Shown in pieces: positions 10,435-26,749 of a stretch of DNA of 64,000 nt. This DNA is from Hydractinia symbiolongicarpus (taxonomy: Eukaryota; Cnidaria; Hydrozoa; Anthoathecata; Hydractiniidae). The notes under the pieces are model-generated. The model had not been told where the DNA came from. It saw only the letters and a list, made by a program, of their open reading frames with translations, and did no database searches. Each line of letters opens with the position of its first letter. Positions within the stretch are counted from its first letter, which is position 1. Made by a program: the position numbers and the translations under genes. The stretch is from the NCBI RefSeq assembly GCF_029227915.1, contig NC_079875.1, forward strand, positions 4,960,001-5,024,000, given 5' to 3'.

Positions 10435-11066
10435 GCAATAATTAGCGCTTTTTTTATCGCCAAATGTGGGTCAGAAATAAGAAGCTGTAGTTTTCTTAAA
10501 AAGCTTAATTTGACATTTTTTTACGATGTGAGAGACTCTTTAGTTGAAAACATAAGAAGGCTTGATAAAAAATAGTCAAATATTTTAAACTGTGAAACGC
10601 AAATAAAAAATGAGAAAGTTATGACGGTTCGATGCCAAACAAACACAGCTAAGGTATTATAACAGCCTTTCAAAGAATATCGACCTATTTTTAATTAATA
10701 ACAATAAATTGGTCAGTTTCCGCAAGAAATGCTCAAGTTTTTTGGCAAGCACGGAAACACAAATAAAAAGCTTTTGTGAAAGAGATTGAATGTCTTTGTA
10801 AAAAATGTTATTGAATACAATTACATGATAATTTAATATTTTCTAAATAAAAAAATTAGCCACTGACTCGAAAAAAAATATTACCATCTCCGCTTGAATT
10901 TTTTTAACGCAGTATCAACATCGATCGTGATAAACTAAAATATATGCTCCGATTAGAGGGACTCTTGTATTCCTCGTGAAGTTTTGCAAGCAAGACTTAG
11001 TTAACGATTTCTAAAAGTTACTTAGGAGTATCGTATGTAGGTGAAAATGCTGAAGAACATACAGGC
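10435..11066. other. Non-coding, 3' side of the cyclophilin gene
   Basis: AT-rich sequence without a supported gene; it should contain the 3' UTR of the minus-strand cyclophilin gene. Confidence 0.5.
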
Positions 11067-15910
<4,844 letters not shown>

Positions 15911-17363
15911 TATGAATCCTTGCCTCTTATACGACCTGTATGCCCCTGATGCAAACAACATACAATTTTTCTAAATAAAAAGCACCCAATTAATTAACCT
16001 AAAACTATGGTTGGCGTTGTACAATAAAGTTTTACAGCTCATATTGACAACAAAGATACCAGCAGTAAGCTCATAATAATAATAAAAAAATAATTCCACC
16101 ACACTTGCAGTTACCATCTTAGGATAAAAAAGCCATACATGTGCAGACACCCATGCAACTTTCATTCAGTCTTGTATGCAAAAGTCCTTTGCATTGAAAA
16201 CATTTTTATGCCTAGAAAACTCCTGCAATAAAATTTGCACCATAACTCCCGAACTTGCGTGATAACCAAAGAGCATGTTTTTTATTTTTAAAATAGATGC
16301 AGGGTTTTTTGGGTGAAATTTTGTCTGAACTACTCATGAAATTTTTTGCACTGTTTTCCAGCAAGTTTGGTACCCTCATCGAACAGCCGATATCTTAATA
16401 ACCCAAATCCATGAGATGCAAGTTTTTCGCCAAACAAAAAATTATTTTTTTCTTAACTTGCACACTAATTTTAGTTACTTTAGAAAATTAAACTTCTTTT
16501 GTGCCAAGAGGTAAAAGTTTTAATAAGAGCGATCCCAATCTAACGGTTTTCGTCCCAAATATGCTAGCTAGATACTGGTAGAGCGCAGACCCCAATCTAA
16601 GCCATAAATACAGGGTGTATGCCTTAATATTTGTGAAGCTAGCCATGTAAAATATGCACATCAATTTATTCCGTATTAAAGTAATGACTAAATTACATTT
16701 CATGTGCTAACATTCTCTGTTTACTGGCAAAACTGTATGGTTATGACCTGATATCTTTTGCCTTGAGCCTAGGATCTGCCATATTATATACCATTTATAA
16801 GAAAAAATGTTGCAATGTGTGTTGTCCTTTTACATCTCCTCTCTTAATTTGCTTTATTAAGTTTTCCTTGTGTCAGATCTGCTTTTTGAGCAATAAAAAA
16901 AAGTTACACAGCAATGTGTTTGAAGCAGTCAACATGTAAAACAAGTGAGTAAGTATTGCTATCATTTTAATCATAAAATAGGTTTTGGAAATAATCCCAT
17001 TGGATCTCAGGTCAGAATAAACCATATATAACAAGACACAAAATCATGCAACAATTCTCGTAGACCCGTTGTCACATGATATTGTTCCATGCTCACATGG
17101 TCAAACCTTCATAGTTGGTACCTTAATTAATAAAAAACTTACAGGAGAATGCACTTTAAAATTTGGCTAATTCAGGAAGATTAATCAGTATTTAAAATAT
17201 ATAAAAGATTTGAAGCCAGAAAAGAAAGATATCCTTGAATGATTAGTCTTGAATTTTATAAAGGCTTTACCACACGGCTGTTTCACTACGATCAAACCGC
17301 AGACAAAATTAAAATGTCTACCAAAATTTTTTTTGAAATTTTGTATTTTTATTATTTTTTAAG
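15911..17363. other. Upstream of PPIB; non-coding with one SINE fragment
   Basis: PPIB promoter and 5' UTR should lie just right of 15910. No gene is supported. A 3' SINE fragment lies at 16566-16655. Confidence 0.45.
16566..16655 (+). repeat. tRNA-derived SINE, 3' fragment
   Basis: It matches the tail of the full SINE at 28770-29123, including the shared ending GCTAGCCATGTAAAATATGC followed by ACATC, with several substitutions. Confidence 0.7.
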
Positions 17364-18243
17364 TTAGGCGACTCCAATTTAATTAGTTGTTCTACGGGCG
17401 AAGTCGATAGTAGCTAACGGCCGTCGGTCTGTGAAATAAAAATAATTTTATTGAGAATGTATGGTTGGAACAACCAAAAAATAATAAAAATAACAACCTT
17501 TTTTTTTCTATGCATTTTTGCATAAAGGGGGATTTTCATAAAGCAAATTGAATTTGACGCCAAATTGTATCTGAGCATGTGCAGTTTTTTTTCTTTTGAT
17601 TTTGCATTGAAATATTCGCTTCGCTGTAAAGTAGAAACAGTTCCTACTTTTTTGAGGCTAAAGGTTTCGCTGCTATTTTTTGACCAATCAGTACGCGGTA
17701 AACTAATTTATTTTGTCGTGAAAAATAAAAAGCGAATTCACCATCGAACTCGCCGTTCAATTCGCTTCATAAAAATTTAGTTCTGGGGACCGCGGATCGA
17801 ATCCTGCTCACTGCTTGGCAGTATGTTAGTGATGAACAAAGTAGTTCTTCTTCAATATGACTTACAAGCATTATACTCGCCCATCATGATCAGAGGTGTG
17901 ATCGGGGTGAAGCATTCTGTTTAACCATGTAACTATTTTTGTGATTACAAAATTAGTGCATCCCGCATTTTAGTTTTATTGCAACAAGTTACCACGAACT
18001 TCCAGTGGCCTTAACAACACTGGTCCTAAGTAAAGTAACGTTATTGATTCATCTTGTTGACATTCAACCAACAAAAAAACACATCATTGATTATCTTCTA
18101 TGCTCATTATATTTTCACTAGATGGGATGACAATTTTTTTTTCCTTTGAAACTTTTTTGCTTGATCTTATTATTTTTTTGTTTTTGTGAAAATTAGGGTC
18201 GGTCAGGCCCGTAGAATAACTAATTAAATTGGAGTCACCTTAT
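17364..18243. mobile_element. TIR element (~880 bp), no transposase
   Basis: The left arm 17365-17399 and right arm 18207-18242 are inverted copies of about 35 bp (core GACTCCAATTTAATTAGTT) differing at a few positions. The interior has no supported ORF. It does include a B-box-like GGATCGAATCC near 17793, possibly a SINE remnant. Confidence 0.6.
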
Positions 18244-18713
18244 TGAAACTTTTTTGCATTGTTTTAATTTTACTGAAATAAAAAGTATTAAAACGATCTA
18301 CTTTTATTCTTTTTAAATGTATAAATATGTTATACGTGTGTGTTATGGATTTCGAGTTATTTCGTCAAACAAAACACACAAAATTATAAAACACATTATT
18401 TTTGGCAAAAGTTTACCATCTTTCCAGCGCCGCAGTACTAGCTACGGACTTAAAAATTGGTATGGGAGGCCTGGAAAGAAGGTTTTATCAGCCAGTACCG
18501 TGCACTGTTAATCTCACAAACTATAAACTACTTAAATTTTAAGTTAAAGTCTTCTTCAAGCACTAAAAAAGAGGAGAAAAAGTTGCCAAAGTGGTGCACG
18601 GCAACTTTATGATCCCTTTTCTGACTAATTAAATAAGTATCTAAACTTCTAAGAGAGTCATAGCGATGCCATTTAATGTTTTGTTAGGTATGGTTTTTCC
18701 CAAAAAAATTACG

Positions 18714-18780
18714 GCGGTGTGGTGTTTACCTTGGACTTGATTGCTAGGCCCAGGAATCCTAGTTCGAAACCGGCATTTTT
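18714..18780 (+). repeat. tRNA-like SINE head fragment
   Basis: A short stretch with a pol III B-box-like element (AGTTCGAAACC), preceded by a GATTGCTAGGCCCAGG arm. It lacks a full cloverleaf and is not called as a tRNA gene. Confidence 0.35.
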
Positions 18781-19277
18781 CAATAAACTACTTTATTTTG
18801 CAGGGATTTTATTATTATTTTTGTGCACCCTTAAGTTTAATTGTTTTGTAGCTTGTAAAACTTTAGCGTGGCTAATTGTTATCTTTTTTAAACTTGTTTC
18901 TCCTGTTTTATATTTTTTTTTTGTAAAGAGTAGATATTTTTTGGTCCTACAGTTTTGCATTTTGCATCGTGTTCTGTAGCTAAGTAGCTTAAGACTTCTA
19001 TTTTATATTTAGTTAAGACTTTGGTGGGCTTTCTCAAGATGAAATTGTTAAAATCAAAGATGTTTATAGGTAGCTAGCTAGCTAATCTTGGCTTTATCAC
19101 AAGATAGGGTGCTATTTTATACAATTTATAAAGAAACACAAAATGATTGCTTTGTAGATATATAATTAATGTATATAATAAATAAAATATTTATGCACAA
19201 CTTGAGGTATTTTCTTCTAGCATGTTAAACTAAAATGTTGAAACCGTCGACTATAAAAGACATTTTATTTAATATAT

Positions 19278-19640
19278 GTCACATATTTGGCCCGAAAAAC
19301 CTTAGGACCAAAAGTGACCCTTTGGACAATTTTGGACAGTTTAATACTTCATCACCTCAGAATCAAAAGTAATGTTTTTTAGTCAGTTAATAAACAAATT
19401 TTAAGCATACATGCAGGCTCTAAAGACCGTTTTTCACATATTTCTTACATTTGGCCCAAAAATAACCCCTTGGACAATTTCGGACAGACTAATATTTCAT
19501 CTATGTACATTATCTTTAATGGCCTTAGAATCCAAAGTAATGTTTTTTATTCAGTAATAAACAAACTTTAAGCATACATTAAGGCTCTTAAGGTCGTTTT
19601 CCACATAGTTCTCACATTTGGCCCAAAAATAACCTTTAGT
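19278..19640. repeat. ~165-bp tandem repeat, about 2.2 units
   Basis: Segments starting CACATATTTGGCCC, TTACATTTGGCCC and CTCACATTTGGCCC follow one another. They share TTGGACAATTT, a GGACAG motif, AAAGTAATGTTTTTTA and TTAAGCATACAT in the same order. No ORF. Confidence 0.7.
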
Positions 19641-20847
19641 AGTAATAAAAAAGTAGATAGTAATAAAATTAAGTAATTTTCATTCCAGATATTTACCCTA
19701 ACCTGTGGAACTTAAAAAACGTGTTTTCTTAACTTTATTCCAGAGATATTGTGGAAAACATTCATCTAAATGATAATTTTTAAGTCATTTTTAGACATTG
19801 TGGCCTAAATTTACCAATTTCGGACAGGTGTGCAATAAATTTTTTCTTTTAAAGGGGAAGTTAACCCAAAAATTATTTTTGATATTTCATTCAACTAGTC
19901 CATAATATCATGAAAATATATAACTTAGGTCCTGAATGTTGTGTTCTCTTTGTGAACTAGCTGCTGTTTCACCTCAAAGAATTGTCGTTTTTTTGCCCAG
20001 CGCGTTTTGTACTGATGGTCTCGGATCGAACAACAAAAATGACGTAAATGTGTTCAGAAACAAAATTTGAGGTCGCGTATAGAAAAGCGGATTAGAATAA
20101 ATTTCTACTGACATTTATTATTTCTTCAAAGTATTATACGTAGTTTAAAATATTTTAAAACATACCTGGAATAAATATTTATTATGTGTGACAACAGCGA
20201 CAAGGACTCTTGAATTTGTTGGTCATGTTAACCGACTGTTCGTGTTTAGACAGTAAAACTAAATATAATAGTGTTGGATGGGGTTTTTGTTCTGTTTGGT
20301 GCAGAGTTGATACATTGGTACAACGTTGCGTTGCTGTTGTGTTGCTGTTGTGTTTAATGATTGTTGTGTTAAACTCAAGTCAGAGCTACAACAATTATCA
20401 GGATAGTCACAATTTCACCTTTTAACAGGTCATGCCAAGGCATGCAAACAAACGGCAAGTTTTGTTACAGCAACATTGGAGTAATTTTCTAAGGTAAAAT
20501 AAACCAAATTTAATTAAGCAAAAAATAATACCTTTCGAAAATATATTTTCTTCGGCTCTCTTTTTCCTCTAAAGTTTTTTCACTGCTAAATATTTTTCTA
20601 AACTTTTTAAAACTGCTTGTGTTGTTACCACAGTCTAATTTGGGTTTTTTGTATTGTGTTCCATCACTCAAGCGGATATTCGGCATAAACATATATGACT
20701 TATTGTCTGGGGGTTATTTATTTAATTTTATTTCTTATTTACAGAACGAGTGAATCACAGAGTCGGACGATTTCAGAACGATTTGCCTTTATAAACCAGT
20801 GTTGATGACAACCATTTAGGTGTATAACTAACAAGAAGAAAAACGTT

Positions 20848-21351
20848 TTACAATAAAATAAATTCAAAACAAGAATCTTGTTTTTGTGCTGCATACAGTT
20901 TCTGCTTTTTCTGGGCGTTGTACAGGTGCAATGTATTTTGGTTGCTAAGATCTGGAACAGCACATTCTTCTTGAGAAGACACTAAATACTCGACTTCCTC
21001 TACCAAATGTTCTGCATAGCTCTGATCTTTTTTTTGTACTACCCAGGCGCCAGAAACCTTTGAGTATTGGCGTTTAAACTGCAATTTGCCATCTTTCGTT
21101 TGTGCATGCTTTGAGCTTGTGCAAGCTTTATGATCTAACACTGCTAACTGAGAATGCGCGACCATACCACTGTAGGTAAAATGAAGCCGTTTGGGGCAGT
21201 ATTTGTTATGACATACCTCTAAACTGCCAGTATGTTTAAATTCAACTAGGTACTTCAAATCTGGTACCAATAGTTTGTCTCGCACAGCTTTCTCCAGTGC
21301 TATGAAAGCAGTAGAACCCTCTCGAAGCCATTTTTTAATTCGACTGTTGTT
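20848..21351 (-). pseudogene. Kolobok-like transposase, C-terminal exon
   Basis: An open frame enters from a plausible splice acceptor (ACACAG before 21351) and ends at 20848. Residues near the middle read EFKHTGSLEV, NKYCPKRLHFTYSGMVAHSQ and LAVLDHK. I associate this motif set with the C-terminal part of THAP-linked transposon proteins in cnidarians and fish. It follows the THAP exon by only ~210 bases, so the catalytic part expected between them is absent. The assignment depends on remembered resemblance plus the flanking Kolobok termini. Confidence 0.55.
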
Positions 21352-21564
21352 CTGTGTGTTTTAGTTTTTTACATTCTGACGTGAATATAAAGACTGTTGG
21401 TACAGCATCTGACAACAATCTTCTACGCGGGGTGGTACCAAGTAGTACCGCCTAAAACGTGATATAACATTTAAATATAACCCCCGTCTAAAATGCAATA
21501 AGAATGATTCCTTGTTTTAAAAAAATTTGTTCAGCAAATAATGAATCAAAAAGTGTGAAAAATA

Positions 21565-21789
21565 TTACGGATGATTTCCTTGACCTGCTCTCTGCAAACA
21601 CTCTGATTTAAAATGCTTTGAGCAAATAAAAAAGCTTGAATCTTTTGGCAAGGCTCCATCACGTCGTATGTTTTGCAACCATTTCTTGCACAAGGTTTCG
21701 TTGTTTTTCGCTGAAGGAACTCTGTGGAAGCTCAGGTCTTTTTCACGTGACGATCTGCTTGTACATCCGAATGCTGAACAGTTGGGCAT
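21565..21789 (-). pseudogene. THAP-type zinc-finger exon of a Kolobok-like transposase
   Basis: ATG at 21789 opens a classic THAP domain: MPNCSAFGC gives the first two cysteines, HRVP supplies the conserved proline, KKWL the conserved tryptophan, and CSKHF the last Cys-x2-His. The AVPTF-type end is not seen and the frame stops at 21565; a GT at about 21584 could be the splice donor. THAP domains bind DNA and occur at the N-terminus of Kolobok and P-element transposases. A host THAP gene is possible, but position between TTAA-flanked inverted repeats favours the transposon. Confidence 0.72.
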
Positions 21790-21961
21790 GTTTTATTTAT
21801 GTAAGAATTATAATGTTATTAAACGTATTGCTAACTAATCAACTCAGACATAAAATGAGACTATACTTTGTAGCTTTGTTTACAAAAATTGCTTTCGGAA
21901 CACATTTACGTCATAAACTGCGCTCGATCCAGTTTTTTTTACTGTCGAAGGGGTCGAGATA

Positions 21962-22093
21962 GCGGTCGTAATTTTAGTGGTTATAGCTGAGGGAAATTGG
22001 GGAGATGGCAGACTGTGTGGGCCGTTGAATGTAGCCGGGAGTTGTTTAGTAGAGCGAAGGCCCTAATTGGGTCTGCGTAGCTCAAAGTGAGCA
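21962..22093 (+). repeat. tRNA-derived SINE, left half (interrupted by LINE)
   Basis: It matches the SINE at 28770 from its head (TTTAGTGGTTATAGC), skips part of the tRNA region, and continues through GGGAAATTGGGGAGATGGCA to GAGCATTA, where the LINE tail begins. The remaining SINE sequence resumes at 26481. Confidence 0.75.
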
Positions 22094-22214
22094 TTAGATA
22101 AGATAAGATAAGATAAGATAATTTTATTAATCAAAAATAGCTGTACAGTTCAAATAATTAAATAAATTTTAATATGAAGAGAAAAAACAAACAAACTATT
22201 TTTGAAGGGAGACC

Positions 22215-25012
22215 TTACCTAATAGCAGAAGCTAAGACGACATTTTGAGGCACAAAATGACGAAGTTTAGCTAAAGCTCCATTAGCCCTTTTGAGCTTGG
22301 CAACAGTATTATTGATCTGAGTCTTCCAGCTTAAATCAGAATCTAATAGAACACCCAGATAGTTAATAGAATCACTAGGCATAAGCCTTTTACCATTGAT
22401 GAGAAGCCTAAAATCATAATTAAGAGGTTTATGTGCATGTTTAAATATAATGTATTCTGTCTTGCTAGCATTAAGAGAAATCTTATTAGCATTCAGCCAA
22501 TGGCAGAGAAGCTTGAGGTCTAAATTCATTTGTTTGGCCAGTTGTTTCAAAGAGTCACTGAAATGCAGGAGGTTTGTATCATCAGCAAAGTGGTGTACCA
22601 TAGAATAGTTAATTGCAGAATTCAAGTCGTTTATATAAATTAAAAATAAAAGTGGTCCTAAAACAGAGCCTTGAGGGACACCATGTCTGGTAAGATTATT
22701 TGCTGATCTAGCTCCATTTAAAGACACAAATTGTTGACGACCTATTAAGTAGGACCTAAATAAAGAGAGAGCATTACCTCGAATTCCATAATGATGAAGC
22801 TTTGTAAGCAGAATTTCATGATCAACAGTATCAAAAGCCTTTTGGAGATCAATAAACACTCCACATGCATAATTTCCTTTATCAAGAGCATCCATAATTT
22901 TTTGAGAGATATTCATTAGTGATTGACAGGTTGAGTAATTTTTTCTGAAACCAAATTGTTGCTTATACAGGACATTGTTAGCTTCAAGAAACCCATACAC
23001 CCGTTTATATATAAGTTTTTCAAATATCTTATCAATGTTTGAAAGTAAGGATATAGGTCGATAATTTGTAAGTTCCAATTTGGATCCTTTTTTATGAATA
23101 GGGATAACCCTGGCAGTTTTTAAATTAGAAGGAAAAATGCCTGAAGTAAAAGACAAATTTATAAGTTTAGAGAGTGGAACGGATAATTCAGTTTTAACAG
23201 TAGAAAAAATTTGGGCAGGAATGCTAAATGGCTCAGAAGATTTACCAAGGTCCAAGGAAGAAATACAATGGAGAACTTCAATATCATCAGTTGGTGAAAG
23301 AAACATTGAATTAGGAACAGAATCTTTTAAGAAGGAAGAGAAATGTTTTGATGTGAATGGGATGCCCATTCTTATATTGTCAGCAAATGATGAAAAATAA
23401 TTATTAAAAGAGCTAGCAATTGTCACTGGATCAGTGACAAGTAAGTTATCAATGTTCATACAGGTTGGAGAAGCAGAAGCAGAAGAACGAACAGAAATTA
23501 TATTTTTAACACCTTTCCAAATGTTGCCAATATTTTTTTGGTTATCACTAAAATATTTATAGAAAAAATTACTCTTGCTCAATCTACACAGAATTACAAT
23601 TTTATTGCGGTACTATCTGAAACGCTCTAACAAGAGAGACTTAAAATATGGATCTTTTTCTCTTAAAAAACGTTTATGAAGAAGGTCTTTTTTAGTAATA
23701 GAGGTAAGGATACCATTAGTAATCCAAGGATTGGATTTTTTTCTACTTTTTTTATTACAAGTCGTTTTTAATGGAGCGTATTTATCCAAAAGACTGTTGA
23801 AACTGTTGTAAAAATTATCAAATGATACATTGGGATCATCTGTGCTTGGTTGAAGTATAGCATCCCAATCCGTATATTGTAGTTCAGTGCGAAAGGCATC
23901 ATGACTGAATTTTTTCCAGTCACGAGCATAAATATCATTAGATACATGAGCCAGATTGACAGCAGACAAATCTCTTAACACCAAGAACTGGGGGAAATGA
24001 TCAGATATTGAATTAATAATATTACCAGACAAAGTATCCCACTTGGCAGAGTTAAAATAAATATTATCTATAATTGTTCTGGTAGATTCAGTGACTCTTG
24101 TGGGCAAAATTATATGAGGCATTAAATTAAACTGGGAGGTAATATTAATATAATCAGAAACTTCTTTAACCGATTCGGACATTAGAAGGTCAATATTAAA
24201 ATCACCAAGGAGAAAGATTGGCTTATTTTCAGAAGACGCTTTCTCAAGAAGAGGCATTAAAAATTGGTTGTTGAAAACTCATCAACAGACATTGAGGGGT
24301 GTCTATAAATGCATCCTACAATCATGTTTTTATCTTTAGCCTGTATAATTTCAATGAATTTAGATTCAAGTTCACTGCTTTTGTATGCAAGTGTATCAAG
24401 ATCAAGACGTTCAATAAATTGTAAGTGATTAGAAACATACAACAGAGCACCACTTTTTTCACCTTCAGTAGGCGTGTGTGTGAAGGAGTAACCAGGTAGA
24501 TCACAATTAATAGGAGGGACATTAATCTGGAATTTAGTTTCAGTGATACCAATAATACTGAAGTCATGCCCAAGTTGTTGTAATAGAACCTTCAATTCAT
24601 CAAGATGTTTTGACAGAGATGCAATATTCATATGGAAAAGGGAGAATTTATGAGAAGTAACTTGAAGGTCAGTGAATTCATTTGGATCATAATATTTGCA
24701 GTTGACACCACCCATGATTTCAGGGATGTCATTGATTTTAAGAGTATTAAGCTTTGTAAGAAATGTTTTGATTTCAAGGGAAGAAAGTGACTTGTCGTAG
24801 ACTAGAGGGGGAGCTTTTATGCCAAAGGGGAGAATTTTATTATTACATTCACAGCAAAACCATTTTTGGGTAGAATTTTGAAGAGATTCATAATCCTTGA
24901 CGTTGAGACCATCACATTTAATATGAATCCAGAAATCACAAATATCACACTGAATTGCCTTTTGATTACAGTTTACAGACTTCCCACATATTCCACACGG
25001 ATAATTTATCAT
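22215..25012 (-). pseudogene. LINE ORF2: PHD finger, endonuclease, reverse transcriptase (broken)
   Basis: ATG 25012. Residues 4-55 form a C4HC3 PHD-type finger (PCGICGKSVNC, CDICDFWIHIKCDG, WFCCEC). The APE-type endonuclease follows (FSLFHMNIASL, ITETKF, LLGDFNIDLL, SDHFP). A frame change occurs at ~24257 and an in-frame TAG at ~23596, just before the RT. The RT (22215-23582) has IPIHKKGSKLELTNYRPISL, FIDLQKAFDTVDHE, GVPQGSVLGPLLFL and an intact catalytic HFADDTNLL. The ORF ends soon after the palm/thumb (LRHFVPQNVV), shorter than relatives that continue ~150 residues. The enzyme would nick target DNA and prime reverse transcription there. This copy is inactive as it stands. Confidence 0.9.
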
Positions 25013-25645
25013 AAATATAGAGAGAAAACAAAAATGACATAAAACAAAAAACTATAGTATATACAAGAGTTTATTTAACAGACTCTATAGGCTTTCCCCT
25101 TCCCTAAACAACAAACGAGAGGAGGAAAGGCAGAGTCAGTAAAACTCAAAAACACTAAAAGCAGAACTAGCCAGTTGCTAAAATAAACAAATAAAACAAC
25201 AGTTTAAAAGTTTATAACAGGAAATGATGTTGGGATGTATAATATCCAACAGGGAGGCGAGAGAACCCACCCCCTTTTGGGAATTCAGTTCAATCGATAC
25301 ATACACCACATGAGACAGCAACAATGTGCAATATATATCAGAATTATCTATCGGATGAAACAAATGTTAGGCTATAAGAAACAAACCAAATTAAATTGGA
25401 AAATATATATGCTGGAACGTCCCATAAAGGACAGCCATGTTTAGGATTCATAATAACAACTAAATTTACGGTACACCGATCATAAGATAAAGTATGATCT
25501 CGGTAGGCACAACATACTATAATACTATAAATATATATATGGAAAAGGCGGCGGGAAAAAAAAATAAAAATATGCCTTTTTATCCAAACAAAGAACAGAG
25601 AACAAAAATGGCGCGAAACTCGACAAATAAAACATGAAAAAAAAA

Positions 25646-26322
25646 TCAATCAAGAAGTTCACTAATATTAATATTTGGAAACAATTCTTGTAAATCAGTA
25701 TCATGTAAAATTGAATTTACGATGCCATCTTCATTAATTTTAACCTTCACTGTTCCATTTGAAGTCCAAAAGCCAGAGATATCACCGTTATTGTAAAGTT
25801 TTTTACATCTCGACCAGAGACCACGGTACATCCCACACAAACTTTCATTTATATATAATTTGGTACCGCCATCAAAACCAAACTTTGTTGAATCAATATC
25901 TTTAAGTTTTTTTTTATTAGAAAGTATGGATTGCACATCCTTACGGCTAGACAATTTAACAATCGTACGACCTAGTTTGATGCGGTGACAGGGTTCTACG
26001 TTCACACTTTGAATATTTACATTTATTGAACTGAAAATGTCTAAAACTTTATCTTCAAGTAAATCATGGGAAACAGATTCCGGAATACCCACTAACTCCA
26101 AACATTCACGCCTGGAATACTGTTCTGACACACCGCATCTTTTTTTAAGTTCCCTTACTCTTTTGCAGAGAAGGGAAGTAACATTCTGCGAAATCGCTAT
26201 GTTGCTATTAAGTGCTTCAAATTTAGAATTAATGGTGTCTAATTTATCATGTATTTCCTTCAATGCATCTCTCTCTCTCTCTGTATGTCAAGAAACTTTT
26301 CAATCAGTTCATCTTTTTTCAT
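25646..26322 (-). pseudogene. LINE ORF1: coiled coil and RNA-binding protein
   Basis: The likely start is ATG 26322 (MKKDELIEKFLDI). A run of GA repeats (26268-26282) changes the frame, after which 205 residues are open to 25646. Residues near the start are heptad-like (EIHDKLDTINSKFEALNSNI). The middle (RRECLELVGIPE, VEPCHRIKLG, TIVKLSSRKDVQSIL) resembles the RRM-like domain of LINE ORF1 proteins, which coat the element RNA. The GA-tract slip suggests a recent length change. Confidence 0.75.
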
Positions 26323-26480
26323 AGACTTTAAATCAGTTTTAGTTAAAGCATAAGCTATTTAAGTTAAAGAAATAAAAAATGATACTTCCGTTATATTAGC
26401 AAAGGCTGTCTTCGAGCTTTCTAGTGCATGAGTACACTTGGATAAACACGGATGAAAACACGTCCGATCACTTCGGAGGT

Positions 26481-26636
26481 GAGTAAGTTAAATTAAATAC
26501 CGTAGGACTCTCCATCTTAAATACCGTAGGAATCTCTATCTAAGCCATGGCCCCTCCTGGCAATAACAGACATGGTATATCCCTCGATATTTGTGAGGCT
26601 AGCCATTTAAAATATGCACATCATCATCATCAGCGT
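26481..26636 (+). repeat. tRNA-derived SINE, right half
   Basis: It resumes the SINE interrupted at 22093: AAATACCGTAGGACTCTCC, then a ~35-base local duplication, then AAGCCATGGCCCCTCCTGG, and ends GCTAGCCATTTAAAATATGC with an (ATC)n tail. Confidence 0.78.
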
Positions 26637-26749
26637 GAGTTTTTTAACTTTTCCTGTTAGAAGTGTGAAATAAAACTTTAAATTTTGAAATTGTTGACTT
26701 GTGTTCTATGAAATATCAAAAAATAATTTTGGGTTAACTTCCACTTTAA

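Larger units (their letters stand above)
22094..26480 (-). mobile_element. CR1/L2-like non-LTR retrotransposon, near full length
   Basis: Minus strand. From the 5' side it has an ORF1 (26322-25646), then ORF2 (25012-22215) with PHD finger, endonuclease and RT, a short 3' UTR and a terminal (TTATC)n tail at 22095-22120. It sits inside a SINE. ATTA flanks both sides of the insert in SINE context, consistent with a short target duplication. One GA-run slip in ORF1, plus one frameshift and one stop in ORF2, disable it, and the RT C-terminal domain is missing. Confidence 0.85.
19849..26749 (-). mobile_element. Kolobok-like DNA transposon with TTAA target sites, carrying nested SINE and LINE
   Basis: TTAA at 19849-19852 and at 26746-26749 flank ~38-bp inverted termini. 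The left starts AGGGGAAGTTAACCC; the right on the minus strand starts AGTGGAAGTTAACCC; both continue through ATTATTTTTGATATTTCAT with only an indel or two. TTAA targets, a TTAAAGGRR-like end and a THAP-domain protein are hallmarks of the Kolobok superfamily. The transposase is reduced to a THAP exon and a C-terminal exon on the minus strand; the catalytic middle is missing. A SINE (21962-22093 plus 26481-26636) split by a LINE (22094-26480) accounts for ~4.7 kb of the length. Confidence 0.75.

Noticed and set aside
17780-17800. tRNA gene suggested by a B-box-like GGATCGAATCC
   Set aside because: No acceptor stem or anticodon arm can be folded; more likely a SINE remnant.
20510-20692. Additional Kolobok exon on the minus strand
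   Set aside because: 60-codon Lys-rich ORF without recognised motif; cannot be distinguished from chance.
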